Shown: piece by piece, positions 22,140-32,149 of the stretch
Numbering within the stretch: the first letter of the stretch is position 1
Layout of the letters: each line of letters starts with the position of its first letter
Source: Emydura subglobosa
Lineage: Eukaryota; Chordata; Testudines; Chelidae
Direction of reading: 5' to 3'
DNA: 64,000 bases
Assembly (NCBI GenBank): GCA_007922225.1
Contig: ML680046.1
Location: forward strand, 1,350,660 to 1,414,659
Program-made: the position numbers and the translations under genes
The notes under the pieces: generated by a model
Told to the model about the DNA's origin: nothing
The model's database searches: none
Seen by the model: the letters and a program-made list of their open reading frames with translations, nothing else

Positions 22140-23520
22140 GACCTTGGTTTGCCGCCTACACTGGCAGAAGTCAGGAGTGCCATCAGGAAAATGAAGAACA
22201 ATAAGGCAGCCAGTGCTGATGGAATACCTGCAGAGATTTTCAAAGAAGGAGGAGAACAACTTACATGTCAGCTGCATAGCTTCATCCTTAAAATTTGGAT
22301 CAAGGAAGAAATACCAGCTGACCCAAGGGATGCCTTGATTTTTATCCTTTTTAAGAAGGGGGACAAAGCTGATTGCAGAAACTACTGAGGCATCTCCTTG
22401 TTGGCCACTGCTGGGAAGGTCATCGCCCTTATCCTCGCCAACCGCTTCCTTCCACTTGTGGAAGAAATTCTTCCAGAATCTCAAAGCGGTTTCAGACCAT
22501 CCTGAGGAACCACGGACATGATCTTTACAGCATGTCAAATTCAGGAGAAGTGTCATGAACAAAATTGACCTCTTTACATGGCCTTTATCGACCTCTCCAA
22601 AGCCTTCAACTCTGTAAACCGTGAAGTCCTATGGAAAATCCTGTCCAGAATTGGCTGCTGCAACAAGTTCATTTGTGTTCTGAAACTTCTTCATGTCTGC
22701 AATGGTTGTTAGCAATGAAAAGCAAACAGAACCATTTGAGGTGAAAACTGGAGTGAAGCAAGACTGCATCATCGCTCCAACACTGTTTTCCATCTTTATC
22801 TTCACCATAATGTACCTCTACAGAAAGCTCCCTCCTGGAATTAAAATTGTGTATAGGGTGGGCAGAAGACTCTTTAATCTCAGCAGACTTAAGTCCAAAA
22901 CAAAGGGGACAATAACGTCTCTAATGGAGCTCCAGTTGTTGCTCAATCTGAAACGGATCTCCAAACCATTCTTAATGCATTTTCAGAAGCCTATGAGAGT
23001 ATTGGCCTAACTTTAAACATCAGGAAAACACAAATTCTTTATCAACCTGTTCCAGATGGAGAAATAAACCCTCCCTTCATTCAAATCAATGGAGAAATAC
23101 TTGAGAATGTGGATCATTTCGCCTAGTTTGGAAGCTATCTTTCATGAAAGATAGACATTGATGTGGAAATACAACACTGAAACGTGTGAGCGCAGCCTTT
23201 GGACGTTTGAGTTAGAGAATCTTCTTAAATCATGCCATCCTTGCTGAAACAAAGCTCCTGGTCTACTGTGCCACTGTTATCCCAACTCCACTGTACAGCT
23301 CAGAAACCTGGACCACATACAGAAGACATCTCAAGAGCTTGGAAAAGTACCACCAATGGTGCCTTCACAAGATCCTTCGGATTAGCTGGGAGGATAGACG
23401 TACAAACATCAGCGTCTTGGCTGAAACTAATTCTACCAGCATTGAGGCTATCGTTATCTAAAGCCAACTTTGCTGGATATGTCATGTTGTTCGCATGCCT
23501 AAGAGAATCCTTTTCTCATA
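22140..23520 (+). pseudogene. LINE reverse transcriptase relic, YADD box deleted
   Basis: RT motifs in order: KMKNNKAASADGIPAE (22149-22388 frame), GISLLATAGK, an ILPESQSGFRPS segment, FIDLSKAFNSVN (motif A, about 22580-22620), GVKQDCIIAPTLFS (motif B, 22753-22794) and then LMELQ at 22922-22935. The catalytic YADD expected right after LQ is missing: the sequence jumps to codons VAQSETDLQ in another frame, as if about 20 bp were removed. Thumb-region motifs (ILNAFSEAY, SSETWTTYRRHL, EKYHQ) follow. In-frame stops near 22386 and 22503 also break it. Confidence 0.85.
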
Positions 23521-23785
23521 GATGAAAGAAGGTCAGCGAAGTTGCAGAGGGCAAAGAAAGCACTTCAAAGACACCTTGAAGGCAAACATGAAGAGGTACA
23601 ACATTGACATCAATACTTGAAAGACCCTCACTCAGGACCATCCAAAATGGAGGAAGGCTCTTTCTGAGGGATCTCAACATTTTGAAATAGCTTGTTGAGA
23701 GGTAGAAGAGGAAAAGAGGAACAGGAGGAAAGACCATCAAAACATTCAATGCAGCAACAGTGTGCCTATCCCTCCTAGAAACACC

Positions 23786-23854
23786 TGTCATTATTGTGAC
23801 AAGACATGTGGGTCTAGGACTGGACTATGGAGCCACCTGGAGACCCACTACTGA
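23786..23854 (+). pseudogene. C-terminal C2H2 zinc finger of the LINE
   Basis: Reading CHYC, then 12 residues, then HLETH gives C-X2-C-X12-H-X3-H, a perfect C2H2 spacing, with TGA three bases after the final His codon's neighbour (23852-23854). All four metal ligands survive although the catalytic domains do not. In intact relatives the finger is part of the same ORF and may bind nucleic acid; that role is inferred. Confidence 0.8.
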
Positions 23855-23900
23855 GATCCCTGGAAAACAATCTTACTCATTCGTGAGTGACCGCCATAAT

Positions 23901-25554
23901 TTGTTATAGGATAATGAGTAGAACTGGAGAAAGAGGATCAAGTTTCAGGAGTGACCTTGTTTAGAATGACACCAGGGGTTCAGGTACTCAAGCTGGGCCA
24001 GATTGCTAGCAGACAAGCCCAGGCCTCCCATCATATAAGAGTGGACTCTATATATACTAAACAACAGTCTTCTTCCTACAACACTCCTTGCTTACTGAAT
24101 TACTTAATTCTAACGAAACAGCCATCATGGAGCCAACCATGAAGAGTTCCAGGAGTCCTTCATCCAAAACCTTCACAAACATGAGGACCTTGACTTGTCT
24201 GGAAAATTTTTAAGTTTTGAATAGTGCAGGCACACCTTATCTATAAACAGCTTGTGTACCTATCAAGAGAAGTCGTACTTCTCAAAATAAGTCCAAGCAA
24301 GGCCACACAGAACACCAGCTTCCACAGTATGATTCTCATCAAAGAAATAACCCTTCACAATGTTTCATAAGAATTGTCCATAGCCTATAGGCCTTGTCCC
24401 ATTGCAGTCTTACTCCTGAAAGCATGTTCTGTCAGTGTTCAGGTTACATTGTCATGACTGGTTACAATGAGAACAATGAGCTAGAGAGGAAAGATTCCTT
24501 GTTCCAGTGCTAATCCCCTAAAGCATTCAGTTCCCTAGTGTGATTTGTATCAGTTTCCCTTATCTGCCTTTTCTTGATGTTAGTTCTTCCCGCTCCAATA
24601 AATATTTAAAAATAAGTTTTAAATTATTTGATCCACAGGTAAAGGAGCACAAGAAGTATAAATTTAATCTAAAAAGACCTTTGTAGAATATATATGTGGA
24701 GATTTTCTTAGCTGAAAGTATCTGATTTTAATAAACATCTGTATATGCATAGTTGTTTTTCTTTCCTTAAATTATGCATCACCCTTATTCTATTCTGTAC
24801 ATACTAAAGGAAAAACTTACATCTTAAAATATTCATGATGTATCTAAAATATTGATGGGAGGAATAAGTGAATTAAAAGGAAAAGGAAATATATTTATAC
24901 TGTACTTACTGCCACAGTTTCAATGTTACTGAACCTGTAACCCACCACCTCCATGGTCCACTCCAGGAGTGCCCAGTTGGGTCTTAGGCCTCCAGCCATT
25001 TCTGGGTAGGGGCCCTTGTCACATTCCCTACTAACTGGGAGTTTTAAGGCTGCACAGCTCCCTTCCTTCTAATATAATTTCTCCAGCAAGCCAAACCACT
25101 TAAACAGACAGTGCCTGCACATTGCTTTTTTTCTGAGGGCTATGAACAATGCTCTGCCAAAAGTTACAAGTTACCACACAGCATTTTCTGAGCAAGCACA
25201 TTTATTCTTAAGGTAAGAGCATTATAGAGAAAACCTATGAACAGGAAACAGATTTAAATGCACACTAAACATACCAGGAGTCTCCCATCAGTCTTAGGGA
25301 GCTCCACTGGGCCAAAGTCTTTTCAACCTTCTGCAAGGGTTGGGCCTCCCCCTTGGACAGAAGCTCCTTTCTATTTGCTGGATGAGAAAGAAGGTCCCAA
25401 GTCAGTTCAAAAGCATTCTTTTGTACCAAAATCTCTTTCTTTGTTCCTTAGCCTCTGGAAAGCCCAGCTTGAACCAGTATCTGCAAACTACCCCCAGGGT
25501 TTGAACTTCTGTGGATTCTTTAGTTTCAGTGACTCACCTTAATTACCCCCCGCC
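23901..25554. other. Unassigned DNA, partly LTR-like
   Basis: No gene recognised. The stretch about 24930-25545, with GCACATTTATTCTTAAGG (AATAAA on the minus strand at 25201-25206) and TTTAAATGCACACTAAACATACC, resembles LTR-derived repeats I recall from turtles. I cannot place its ends. Confidence 0.35.
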
Positions 25555-25592
25555 CTCCTCCTTTCTCTCTTTCTCTCTCTCTCTCTCCCTCA
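25555..25592 (+). repeat. (CT)n microsatellite
   Basis: Nearly pure CT/CTTT run in the plus strand. Confidence 0.85.
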
Positions 25593-25934
25593 CTTCCTGT
25601 AGGAGCTGTGGTATCCATCCGCCATAGAGTAGAACACAATCAGACATAAACCACTGATAAGCTTAATATGCTCTCCAAAGATATTGCAATATCTATCACA
25701 CTTGCCATCCACACATCTTTTTTTTCCAGAGATACTGGATTGATTTAATCAAGGAACTTGTGTTATTGAGAGCTTGCACTGTTCTTGCATTCCTTTTCAC
25801 ATACAGCACTACTACATACAGATTTAAAAGGCGTGGCAATAGGATTTCAAGTCAGGGGACATATGGAAGATGAAATATGTTCGAGTCTATTTTACTCCAA
25901 CCATTCTCCTAATATTTGGGGGTAGTTCAAAATA

Positions 25935-26175
25935 TCTTGGTGTGATGGGGTATATATGACACACTGGGCCTAAAAAGGTTAACTGGTTGCGCCTGGAAGG
26001 TGGGCCAGTCCCACTTAAAACGGAAGCCCAACTGGGGACGAGCTGGATGGTTGCTATAAAGGCAGGAAGGCTGAAATAGAAAGGGCCACAGCAGCTGCAG
26101 CAATTTTTTTTAAATTCAATCTCAGGCCTTATGGTGATAAAAAAGTGTGTCACAATATGTAGCAGTGATTTAATC
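25935..26175 (+). repeat. LTR-like block with TATA box
   Basis: Starts near GGTGTGATGGGGTA and contains GGGCCAGTCCCACTTAAAACGG, then GGTTGCTATAAAGGCAGGAAGG with a TATA box at about 26054-26060. The arrangement and wording resemble the U3 end of turtle LTRs. It lacks a partner LTR and a poly(A) signal. Confidence 0.4.
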
Positions 26176-26639
26176 AATTAAATTGTATTTCTAATAGTAG
26201 ATTTAGTACACATGGGGATACATGTAGCATTAGCTTGAATCCCTATGCATACTGAGATAACGGGACAAAATGGGCAGACTAAAAATGCTATAAGAAATGG
26301 AAAGATTAACATAGAAACATCCTACTAAACAGGAATTCAGAAGCCTTGTACAGAAATATTTAAGAAAGGAAGGGCAAAAAAAATTATATTTATGAAACAA
26401 GAGGATTTTTTTTTTTTTTAGAGTTGAGGATTGTGATGTACTTCAGGGCCTGGACAGAGCTAATGAAGTTCTTTTGTTTAGCTTATTAACTGGCTTTGGT
26501 GGCTTAAACAAAAATCTTTTTTTGAATAAATAGACACAAAGATGGACTGTGTGCACTTTTTAAGGTGTGTGGTATAGCAAGGGCAGAGGGCAATAGGAGA
26601 GTGGTCTATTTGTAATGCAGGGAGTGGGCACAAGCCCAC
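26176..26639. other. Unassigned AT-rich DNA
   Basis: T-run at 26407-26419; nothing else recognised. Confidence 0.4.
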
Positions 26640-27470
26640 CCACTCCTACAGGCCCCTCCCCCAGCCTAAGGGGAGGAGTCACTGAGCCCAAGATACAATT
26701 GATTACGTGGGACAACTAATGAAAAAAACAGGAAGGTGCATGAGGGTCAAAGGGTCAAACGGAGGGAACTGGAAGGTGACACCAAGCAGAGAACCCCAGA
26801 CAGCTCCCACTGCTCCCAAAAGGTATCTAGGGAGCCAGCAGATGCTGCCCAGAAGAACTCTGCATGGATGCGTGAGTTGACAGAGGAGTGGAAGTAGGCC
26901 CCACAGTCGCAGGGTGCCCCCCCCCAGCCAACCTCCTCTCCCTGCTCTTGTAGATAGCCATTTTGGCCAGGGCTAGGAGGAGGTTGATGAGGAGGTCCCG
27001 TGACTTTGTGGGGCCACGGATGGGGTGTGCTTATAAAAACAAGTGTGGGTGAATGTGTAGCCAGAACCTCAGCAGGAGATTCTGGAGGAGCCGGAACAGG
27101 GGCTGCAGCCTGGCGCACTCCACATACACGTGTGCCAAGGTCTCCCTCATGCCACAAAAGGGGCAGGTGTCGGGGGCGAGGGATGAACCACGCCAAATAC
27201 ATGCCCATATTTACATCTCCATGAAGGAGCCACCAATTGATGTCCCCGATGGGCTGTGGGGTCAAGGTGGAGTAAAGACTGGCCCACTGGGGGTCCTCGC
27301 CCTCCACAGGTGGCATCAGGTCCCGCCACTAGGTGTCAGGGCGGGACATGAGGGTGAAGAAGTGAAGGGTGTGGAGCACGAGCATGTAGAAATGGTCCCT
27401 TGGTGTGGTTTGAAAGGGCACCAGCTGCAGGTTGTGCATCCGGGGCTTGGTGCATAAGGACTCCAGGGAC
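26640..27470 (-). pseudogene. Tx1-like LINE ORF2, C-terminal end
   Basis: On the minus strand, 27177 down to 27065 reads DTCPFCGMRETLAHVYVEC followed by ARLQPLFRLLQ, a CPFC...H...C zinc-binding end found in Tx1-type L1 relatives. Further on are CDCGAYF and SRIHAEFFWAASAGSLDTF, then a stop near 26747 and an apparent 3' UTR. GC content is far higher than the surroundings, as expected for this family. Upstream RT is absent, so the copy is 5'-truncated or internally deleted. Several frameshifts are present. Confidence 0.7.
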
Positions 27471-28055
27471 TATGCCGCTGTCACGGCTATTGCCCTCCTG
27501 CTCCGAGGAGCACACCTTTGGCTGGGAAGAAGGTCCGGGGGGGAGGGGGGAAAAGAAGAGCAAGAGCTCTTCCCGGAAGGCAACGCCTCCTGCAGCGGGG
27601 CTCTGTCCTCTTCCTCCTCTCCTCTCCCCCACTGTCCCTTCCACCAGCTCTGGGGGCAGCGCCACTCCCATAGTGTATGCCTCTGGCTTGGATGGCGCCC
27701 TCTTTGGTCCCGGGGGTCCTGGGCCTCCCTCCTGCTCGGGCCCCGGGGATGCCACCCCCGGACCATCCAAGCAAGCAGATTTTTGGGGCAAGTGGGAGGG
27801 CGAGGGCATCCAGGGAGGGAGTCCCAGCCCCCGGTATACCTGCCATCCTGGGAGGGGGTAGGAGTGGGTGTGGGGGGTAAGGGACAGAGGAGGAGGGGGA
27901 GGGGGAGTGGAGAAGGAAGGAAAGGGGAGGGGTAAGGGTGGGAAGGGGAGGGGGACCATTCCTCCCTGTTAGGCTGAAAGCAGGGGAGGAGGGCACCAGC
28001 ACAAGGGAATGCAGGGGGGCAAAGTCTGGTGGGGATCCAGGGGGTTGGGCTCACC
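27471..28055 (-). repeat. GC-rich tract, probable 5' continuation of Tx1-like element
   Basis: Long overlapping ORFs in all frames (up to 207 aa) encode Pro/Ser/Gly-rich low-complexity protein, which is expected from base composition alone. A run of about 100 bp at 27851-27957 is almost pure purine with many GGG runs. It joins the Tx1-like end without a clear break, so it may be ORF1 or 5' sequence of the same element after an internal deletion. Confidence 0.4.
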
Positions 28056-28071
28056 GGCCCAAGATGGAAAC

Positions 28072-28968
28072 CCAGAAAACACCATCCTAGCTACTATGGA
28101 TGTAGAATCTCTCTATACTACCATTCCACACAAAGATAGACTACAAGCCATCAGGAACATTTTCCCTGATGATGATATGGCACACCTGGTAGCTGAATTT
28201 TGTGATTTTGTCCTGACACACAACTACTTCAGATTTGGAGCCAATCTATACCTTCAAGTCAGTGGCACAGCTATGGGCACCCGCATGGCCCCACAGTATG
28301 CCAACATTTTTATGGCTGACCTAGAACATCGCTTCCTCAAAACTTGTCCCCAAGCACCTCTTCTTTACCTACACTACATTGATGACATTTTCATCATCTG
28401 GACCCACATAAAAGAGTCCCTCAAAGAATTCCACCAGGATTTCAATAATTTCCACCCCACCATCAACCTCAGCCTGGACCAGTCCACACAAGAAATCCAC
28501 TTCCTAGACTTTACAATACAAATAAAGGATGGTCACATTAATACCACCCTATATCAAAAACCAACTGACACAATACATACCTTCATGCCTCCAGCTTCCA
28601 CCCCGGACACATTACATGATCCATTGTCTACAGCCAAGCCCTAAGATATAAACGGATTTGCTCCGATCCCTCAGAAAGAGACAAACACCTACAGGATCTC
28701 CATAAAACATTCTTAAAACTACAGTACCCACCAGGGGAGGTGAAGAAACAAATTGAAAGAGCCAGATGGGTACCCAGAACTCACCTACTACAGGACAGAC
28801 CCAACAAAGAAAACAACAGAACACCACTGGCCATCACCTACAGCCCTCAGCTAAAATCTCTCCAACACATCATTAAGAATCTACAACCTATCCTGGCAGA
28901 TGATTCCTCACTCGCTCAAGCCGTGGGAGGCAGGCCTATCCTTGCTTACAGACAGCCCACCCCAACCT
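28072..28968 (+). pseudogene. Penelope-like reverse transcriptase
   Basis: The frame 28009-28644 contains TMDVESLYTTIPH (motif A, with the catalytic Asp of DVESLY), SGTAMGTRMAPQYANIF (motif B) and YIDDIF (motif C; YIDD at 28375-28386), then IHFLDFTI and LYQKPTDT. All catalytic Asp residues are present. The first 20 residues of that frame come from the neighbouring GC-rich DNA. A frameshift near 28620 moves the rest (KQIERARWVPR) to 28740-28970, where it stops. The N-terminal RT part is missing, so the protein is not functional. Confidence 0.9.
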
Positions 28969-29029
28969 GAAGCAAATACTCACCAGCAACTGTACACCAT
29001 ACAACAAGAACACTAACCCAGGAACCTAT

Positions 29030-29422
29030 CGCTGCAACAAATCCTGTTGCCAACTCTGTCCACACATCGACTCTAGTGACACCATCACAGGTCCTAACCA
29101 CATCAGCCACGCCATAAGGAGCTCATTCACCTGCACATCTACTAATGTAATACATGCTATCATGTGCCAGCAATGCCCCTCTGCCATGTACATTGGCCAA
29201 ACCGGACTATCACTACGCAAAAGAATAAATGGACACAAATCAGACATAAAAAATGGTAACCTCTATAAGCCAATAGGAGAGCACTTCAATCTCCCAAGAC
29301 AGTCAGTAGCTGACTTGAAAGTTGCCATTCTTCAACAAAAAAACTTCAAAAACAGACTTCAGCGAGAAACTGCAGAGCTGGAACTCATGCAAACTTGTCA
29401 CAATCATACTGGTCCTGAATAG
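29030..29422 (+). pseudogene. Penelope-like GIY-YIG endonuclease
   Basis: The open frame 29162-29422 reads CQQCPSAMYIGQTGLSLRKR with GHKSDI, a GIY-YIG-type nuclease with the Arg-rich helix. Just upstream, CNKSCCQLCPH supplies the Cys cluster seen between RT and endonuclease in this family. In life it would cut target DNA to start retrotransposition. The first GIY triplet is degenerate (SAM), and a frame break near 28970 separates it from the RT. Confidence 0.85.
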
Positions 29423-29618
29423 GGATTTAGAATGGTTATCTCATTACCAGAAGTAATTGTCACTGTTCACACATTCTCACCTTCTAATCAACGGTTGTGA
29501 ATAGGACTCATCTAACCTAACTGAACTGACTTTGTTAGCACTTGCCTTCCCCATTGTTATGTTTCTTATCCTTGGATGTATATATATACCTCTTATCTGT
29601 GATTTCCACTTCATGCAT

Positions 29619-29656
29619 CTGACGAAGTGGGTTTTAGCCCACGGAAGCTTATGCCT
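29619..29656 (+). ncRNA. Hammerhead-ribozyme-like core in the Penelope tail
   Basis: CTGACGA (29619-29625), a 5-bp stem GTGGG/CCCAC (29627-29631 with 29638-29642), GGAA (29643-29646) and a mini stem-loop GC-TTAT-GC (29647-29654). Hammerhead motifs are known in Penelope-like elements, with CUGANGA, stem II, GAAA and a very short stem III. Here GAAA is changed to GGAA, there is an extra A before stem II, and stem I is not obvious, so this copy is probably inactive. Confidence 0.4.
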
Positions 29657-29706
29657 GCAGAAATTTGTTAGTCTTTTAAGGTGCTACAGGACTCTTGTTG
29701 TTTTTA

Positions 29707-30806
29707 GTGAAGATAAAAGTGCTAAAAGAATATATGGGGACAATTGGGAATTAAATAGACAAGACACAACTCATGTGGTCAACAGGGGGTAAAAGACTTG
29801 AGTGAAAAAGAAAGACCAGAAGAAATTAAAATCTTTAATCATGAGAAATCAAATCATAGCTCTCCACTTGTAGATTTGTAATTATATAATCAAACAAAGA
29901 GAAGAGAAGAACTGTCAAATATGACAACTAATATTTATGAGTTTATACATGGGAAGTTGGGTCAAATAAACTGTGATAGGTGGTGATCACAGTCTCACAT
30001 GCTGAGGCTGCTGGACCATAAAACAACAGAAAAAGTCACCAAGAAGAAAGGGGTTGTAGGCAGAGACAAGAGTCAATTTCTAAGCTAGAGAGACTGGGAG
30101 GGCCAAGGAGGAAGTCTAGGGGAAAAGCTGGCTCCTGGGATCCTCTACTGAATAGAGAAGTCTGGCAGGAGGCCAGGATACACACAAAACAGACACTGGA
30201 GTGGAGCACGCTCTGGTAATGAGCCCTGACAGGATTTGGACTTTCAGGGAGAGAGTATTTGGAGATGGTCAACAGAGTAATTGTGCAAGGGAAAGGTGAA
30301 GCCTAAAGAGGTCAGAAACTGGGTTACGCTATACTTTTGGTTTGTGATTTATTGGCGGACTTAAGGGGTAAAGTCCCATGAGTCCTGTCCCTGAAATAAG
30401 AGTGGACTTAGACAGACAGTGGGAGAGGCTTGCTGACTGGCTTGGTAGGAAGGAATCCAGGGAGGTGGCAATAAGGAATCTCGCAGAGTGAACCTTAATT
30501 GCCTGTTCTGTGGTTCCTGGACTGAAACGCAGTATATAGGGGGAATGGGTTTCACTTCCCGTCACTGGTGAAAGGTGGCATGAAGATTCTGAAGAGGGAA
30601 TAAGAATGACCAAGAGCCCTGAGAAAAGAGTATGAGTGCCATGTGGCCCAGAGTTGGCACTGAAAACCTTTTGTAAAGTCATTGAACTGTTATAGGTTGG
30701 ACTTTTTGTCACTCTGAACAGGGTGGGATTAAAACATGACTGGGCTGAGTCACAAGAAGAGGCACACCAGTGCAGGGCTGGAGTGACCATTGGAAGGGTG
30801 CACTCA
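29707..30806. other. Unassigned non-coding DNA
   Basis: Contains most of a 193-aa minus ORF (30329-30910), whose start lies in an LTR-like repeat and which lacks any domain; treated as chance. Confidence 0.4.
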
Positions 30807-31200
30807 TGTGACGTTCCCCTCTGCAATCTGGACTTGTGTATAGATGTGTCACCCAAATCCCTCTCTCCTGGAGTCTGTCTTGCTCTGCCTCGCAGCTCAC
30901 GCACAGCCACCGATGAGCAAGGTTCCCTCCGACTCAGTGAGTGAGTTCCTCTAGCCAGCCACTCATGGGATTATGCAATAGAATGACCCCAGCAAACAGC
31001 CCCAGTCCAAGATGCAACCCTAGGAACTTCCATCTTCCAATGTTTAGTGCTGCCCACTGACCAATGCAATCTCATGATCAATTTATCAAAGAAATTGTTA
31101 TGCACCAGCCTTGTTACGTCATACCTTAAACCACATGCACTGATTTAGATAAAACAAACAAATGTATTAAGTACAGAAAGATTTTAAATTATTATAAGTC
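30807..31200 (-). mobile_element. LTR-like repeat, copy B
   Basis: Inverted partner of 4500-4944. On the minus strand it ends ...ACGTCACA (at 30807) and matches copy A through CACTCATGGGATTATGCA and CCTAGGAACT up to about 31200. The AATAAA of copy A is altered here. Only the 3' portion of the putative LTR is preserved. Confidence 0.55.
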
Positions 31201-31759
31201 AGAGGAAAGCAGCTCAGTTTTGTAAACCTAAATACCTGTTAAATTCTGCCCCATACTTTTTGTTAAGCATACACTTATGTGATTTTCTGAACTGGGGCTT
31301 TGGAACTTGCTCTTACAAGCCACCTACATGCAGAACTCTGTTTAACTTCAGAAAAATTTCTACAGCACTAAGAGCTTGTAGCAGCTGAGTATTACTTTGC
31401 TCAATGTTACCCCTTTGGATAGAAGAAAGTTAGGATTTCTGAACTGAGAAACGTCTATTTGAAACTTTTCATTTGAAATGCAGAGCAACAAAATCATATC
31501 CAATTAAAAATGAATTCCCTAACTTTGTTAACTTACAGGTCACTCAAATATTTTGTTAGGAAGCTGTAAATAATGTATTCATTCCTAATTAGCTGCATCT
31601 ACTTTACCTTCACATCCCCTAATTAGTTAGCAACACGAGCACTTTACAGTAACTTAAAACGATATTATGTGTCCAAAAATAGTCAATGAAAGGAATTATT
31701 TTCAGAAGGCACTAACAAGACTTGAAAACTAGGTTATTTGACAGAATGCAACACATTAC
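31201..31759. other. Unassigned AT-rich DNA
   Basis: No gene or repeat recognised. Confidence 0.4.
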
Positions 31760-32149
31760 AGAGCTGGGTGAAAAATGTTTGTTTCATTCTGTGAACATTT
31801 TTAATATTTTGAATTTTTTTCCCCATCCCAAATCTCAAAGTTGGACATGAACGGAAAAAAAAATTGGTTTATGTTAATTGAAACATTTTATTTCCATTTC
31901 AACTTTTTATTTTTTTATTTTTTAAACTCTGGCTTAAGTTTTAAAGCAGTCATTTCAATCCATACATTTGGAATTTTATGTTTAAAACATGGCACTGTGG
32001 TTTTGATAATTTTGAAACTTTTTTTCAAATAGTTTTAAAGTTGAGAAATTTGTCAAAACAGACCCTTTTCCGGGGAAAGTTTTAGTTTTCATGAATCTGT
32101 ATTTTTCAATGAAAAATATTTAACTGAAAAAATTCCTGACCAGCTCTAG
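31760..32149. mobile_element. AT-rich MITE family copy
   Basis: About 390 bp bounded by AGAGCTGGGTGAAAAATG (left) and CCTGACCAGCTCTAG (right), which form a short terminal inverted repeat. The interior is very AT-rich with many AATTTTT/AAAAATT words and imperfect self-complementarity. Other copies are near 36494, 37100, 48545, 49176 and 63500. The small ORF at 31841-32032 is low-complexity. Confidence 0.65.

Larger units (their letters stand above)
19830..23900 (+). mobile_element. Nearly full-length LINE with C-terminal zinc finger
   Basis: About 4.1 kb: a 5' region (19830-20650), AP endonuclease, a linker, reverse transcriptase and a C2H2 finger directly before the stop at 23852-23854. I recall this architecture from non-LTR elements of fish, reptiles and invertebrates, often mis-annotated as 'craniofacial development protein 2-like'. 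I cannot assign the clade (RTE/RTEX-like?) from memory. Many stops and frameshifts show it is long dead. Both ends are approximate. Confidence 0.8.
28056..29706 (+). mobile_element. Penelope-like element, 5'-truncated
   Basis: Encodes a Penelope-type RT, then a Cys-rich linker and a GIY-YIG endonuclease, followed by a non-coding tail ending GTTAGTCTTTTAAGGTGC and ACTCTTGTTGTTTTT. Penelope-like elements are telomerase-related retroelements with this RT + GIY-YIG layout, present in fish and reptiles and lost in mammals. The 5' end starts abruptly within RT where the GC-rich tract ends. One main frameshift region lies between the RT and endonuclease parts. Confidence 0.9.

Noticed and set aside
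22113..22562. 149-aa minus ORF
   Set aside because: Antisense shadow of the LINE reverse transcriptase.
23786..23854. C2H2 finger as an exon of a host zinc-finger gene
   Set aside because: It is a single finger placed right at the end of the LINE ORF, in the order known for this LINE architecture.
27336..28054. Long ORFs (up to 207 aa) in the GC-rich tract on both strands
   Set aside because: High GC removes stop codons; all frames are open and low-complexity (Pro, Ser, Gly), and the DNA belongs to a Tx1-like LINE.
30329..30910. 193-aa minus ORF
   Set aside because: Its 5' part lies in LTR-like copy B, no domain or signal is visible, and no splice or promoter context supports it.
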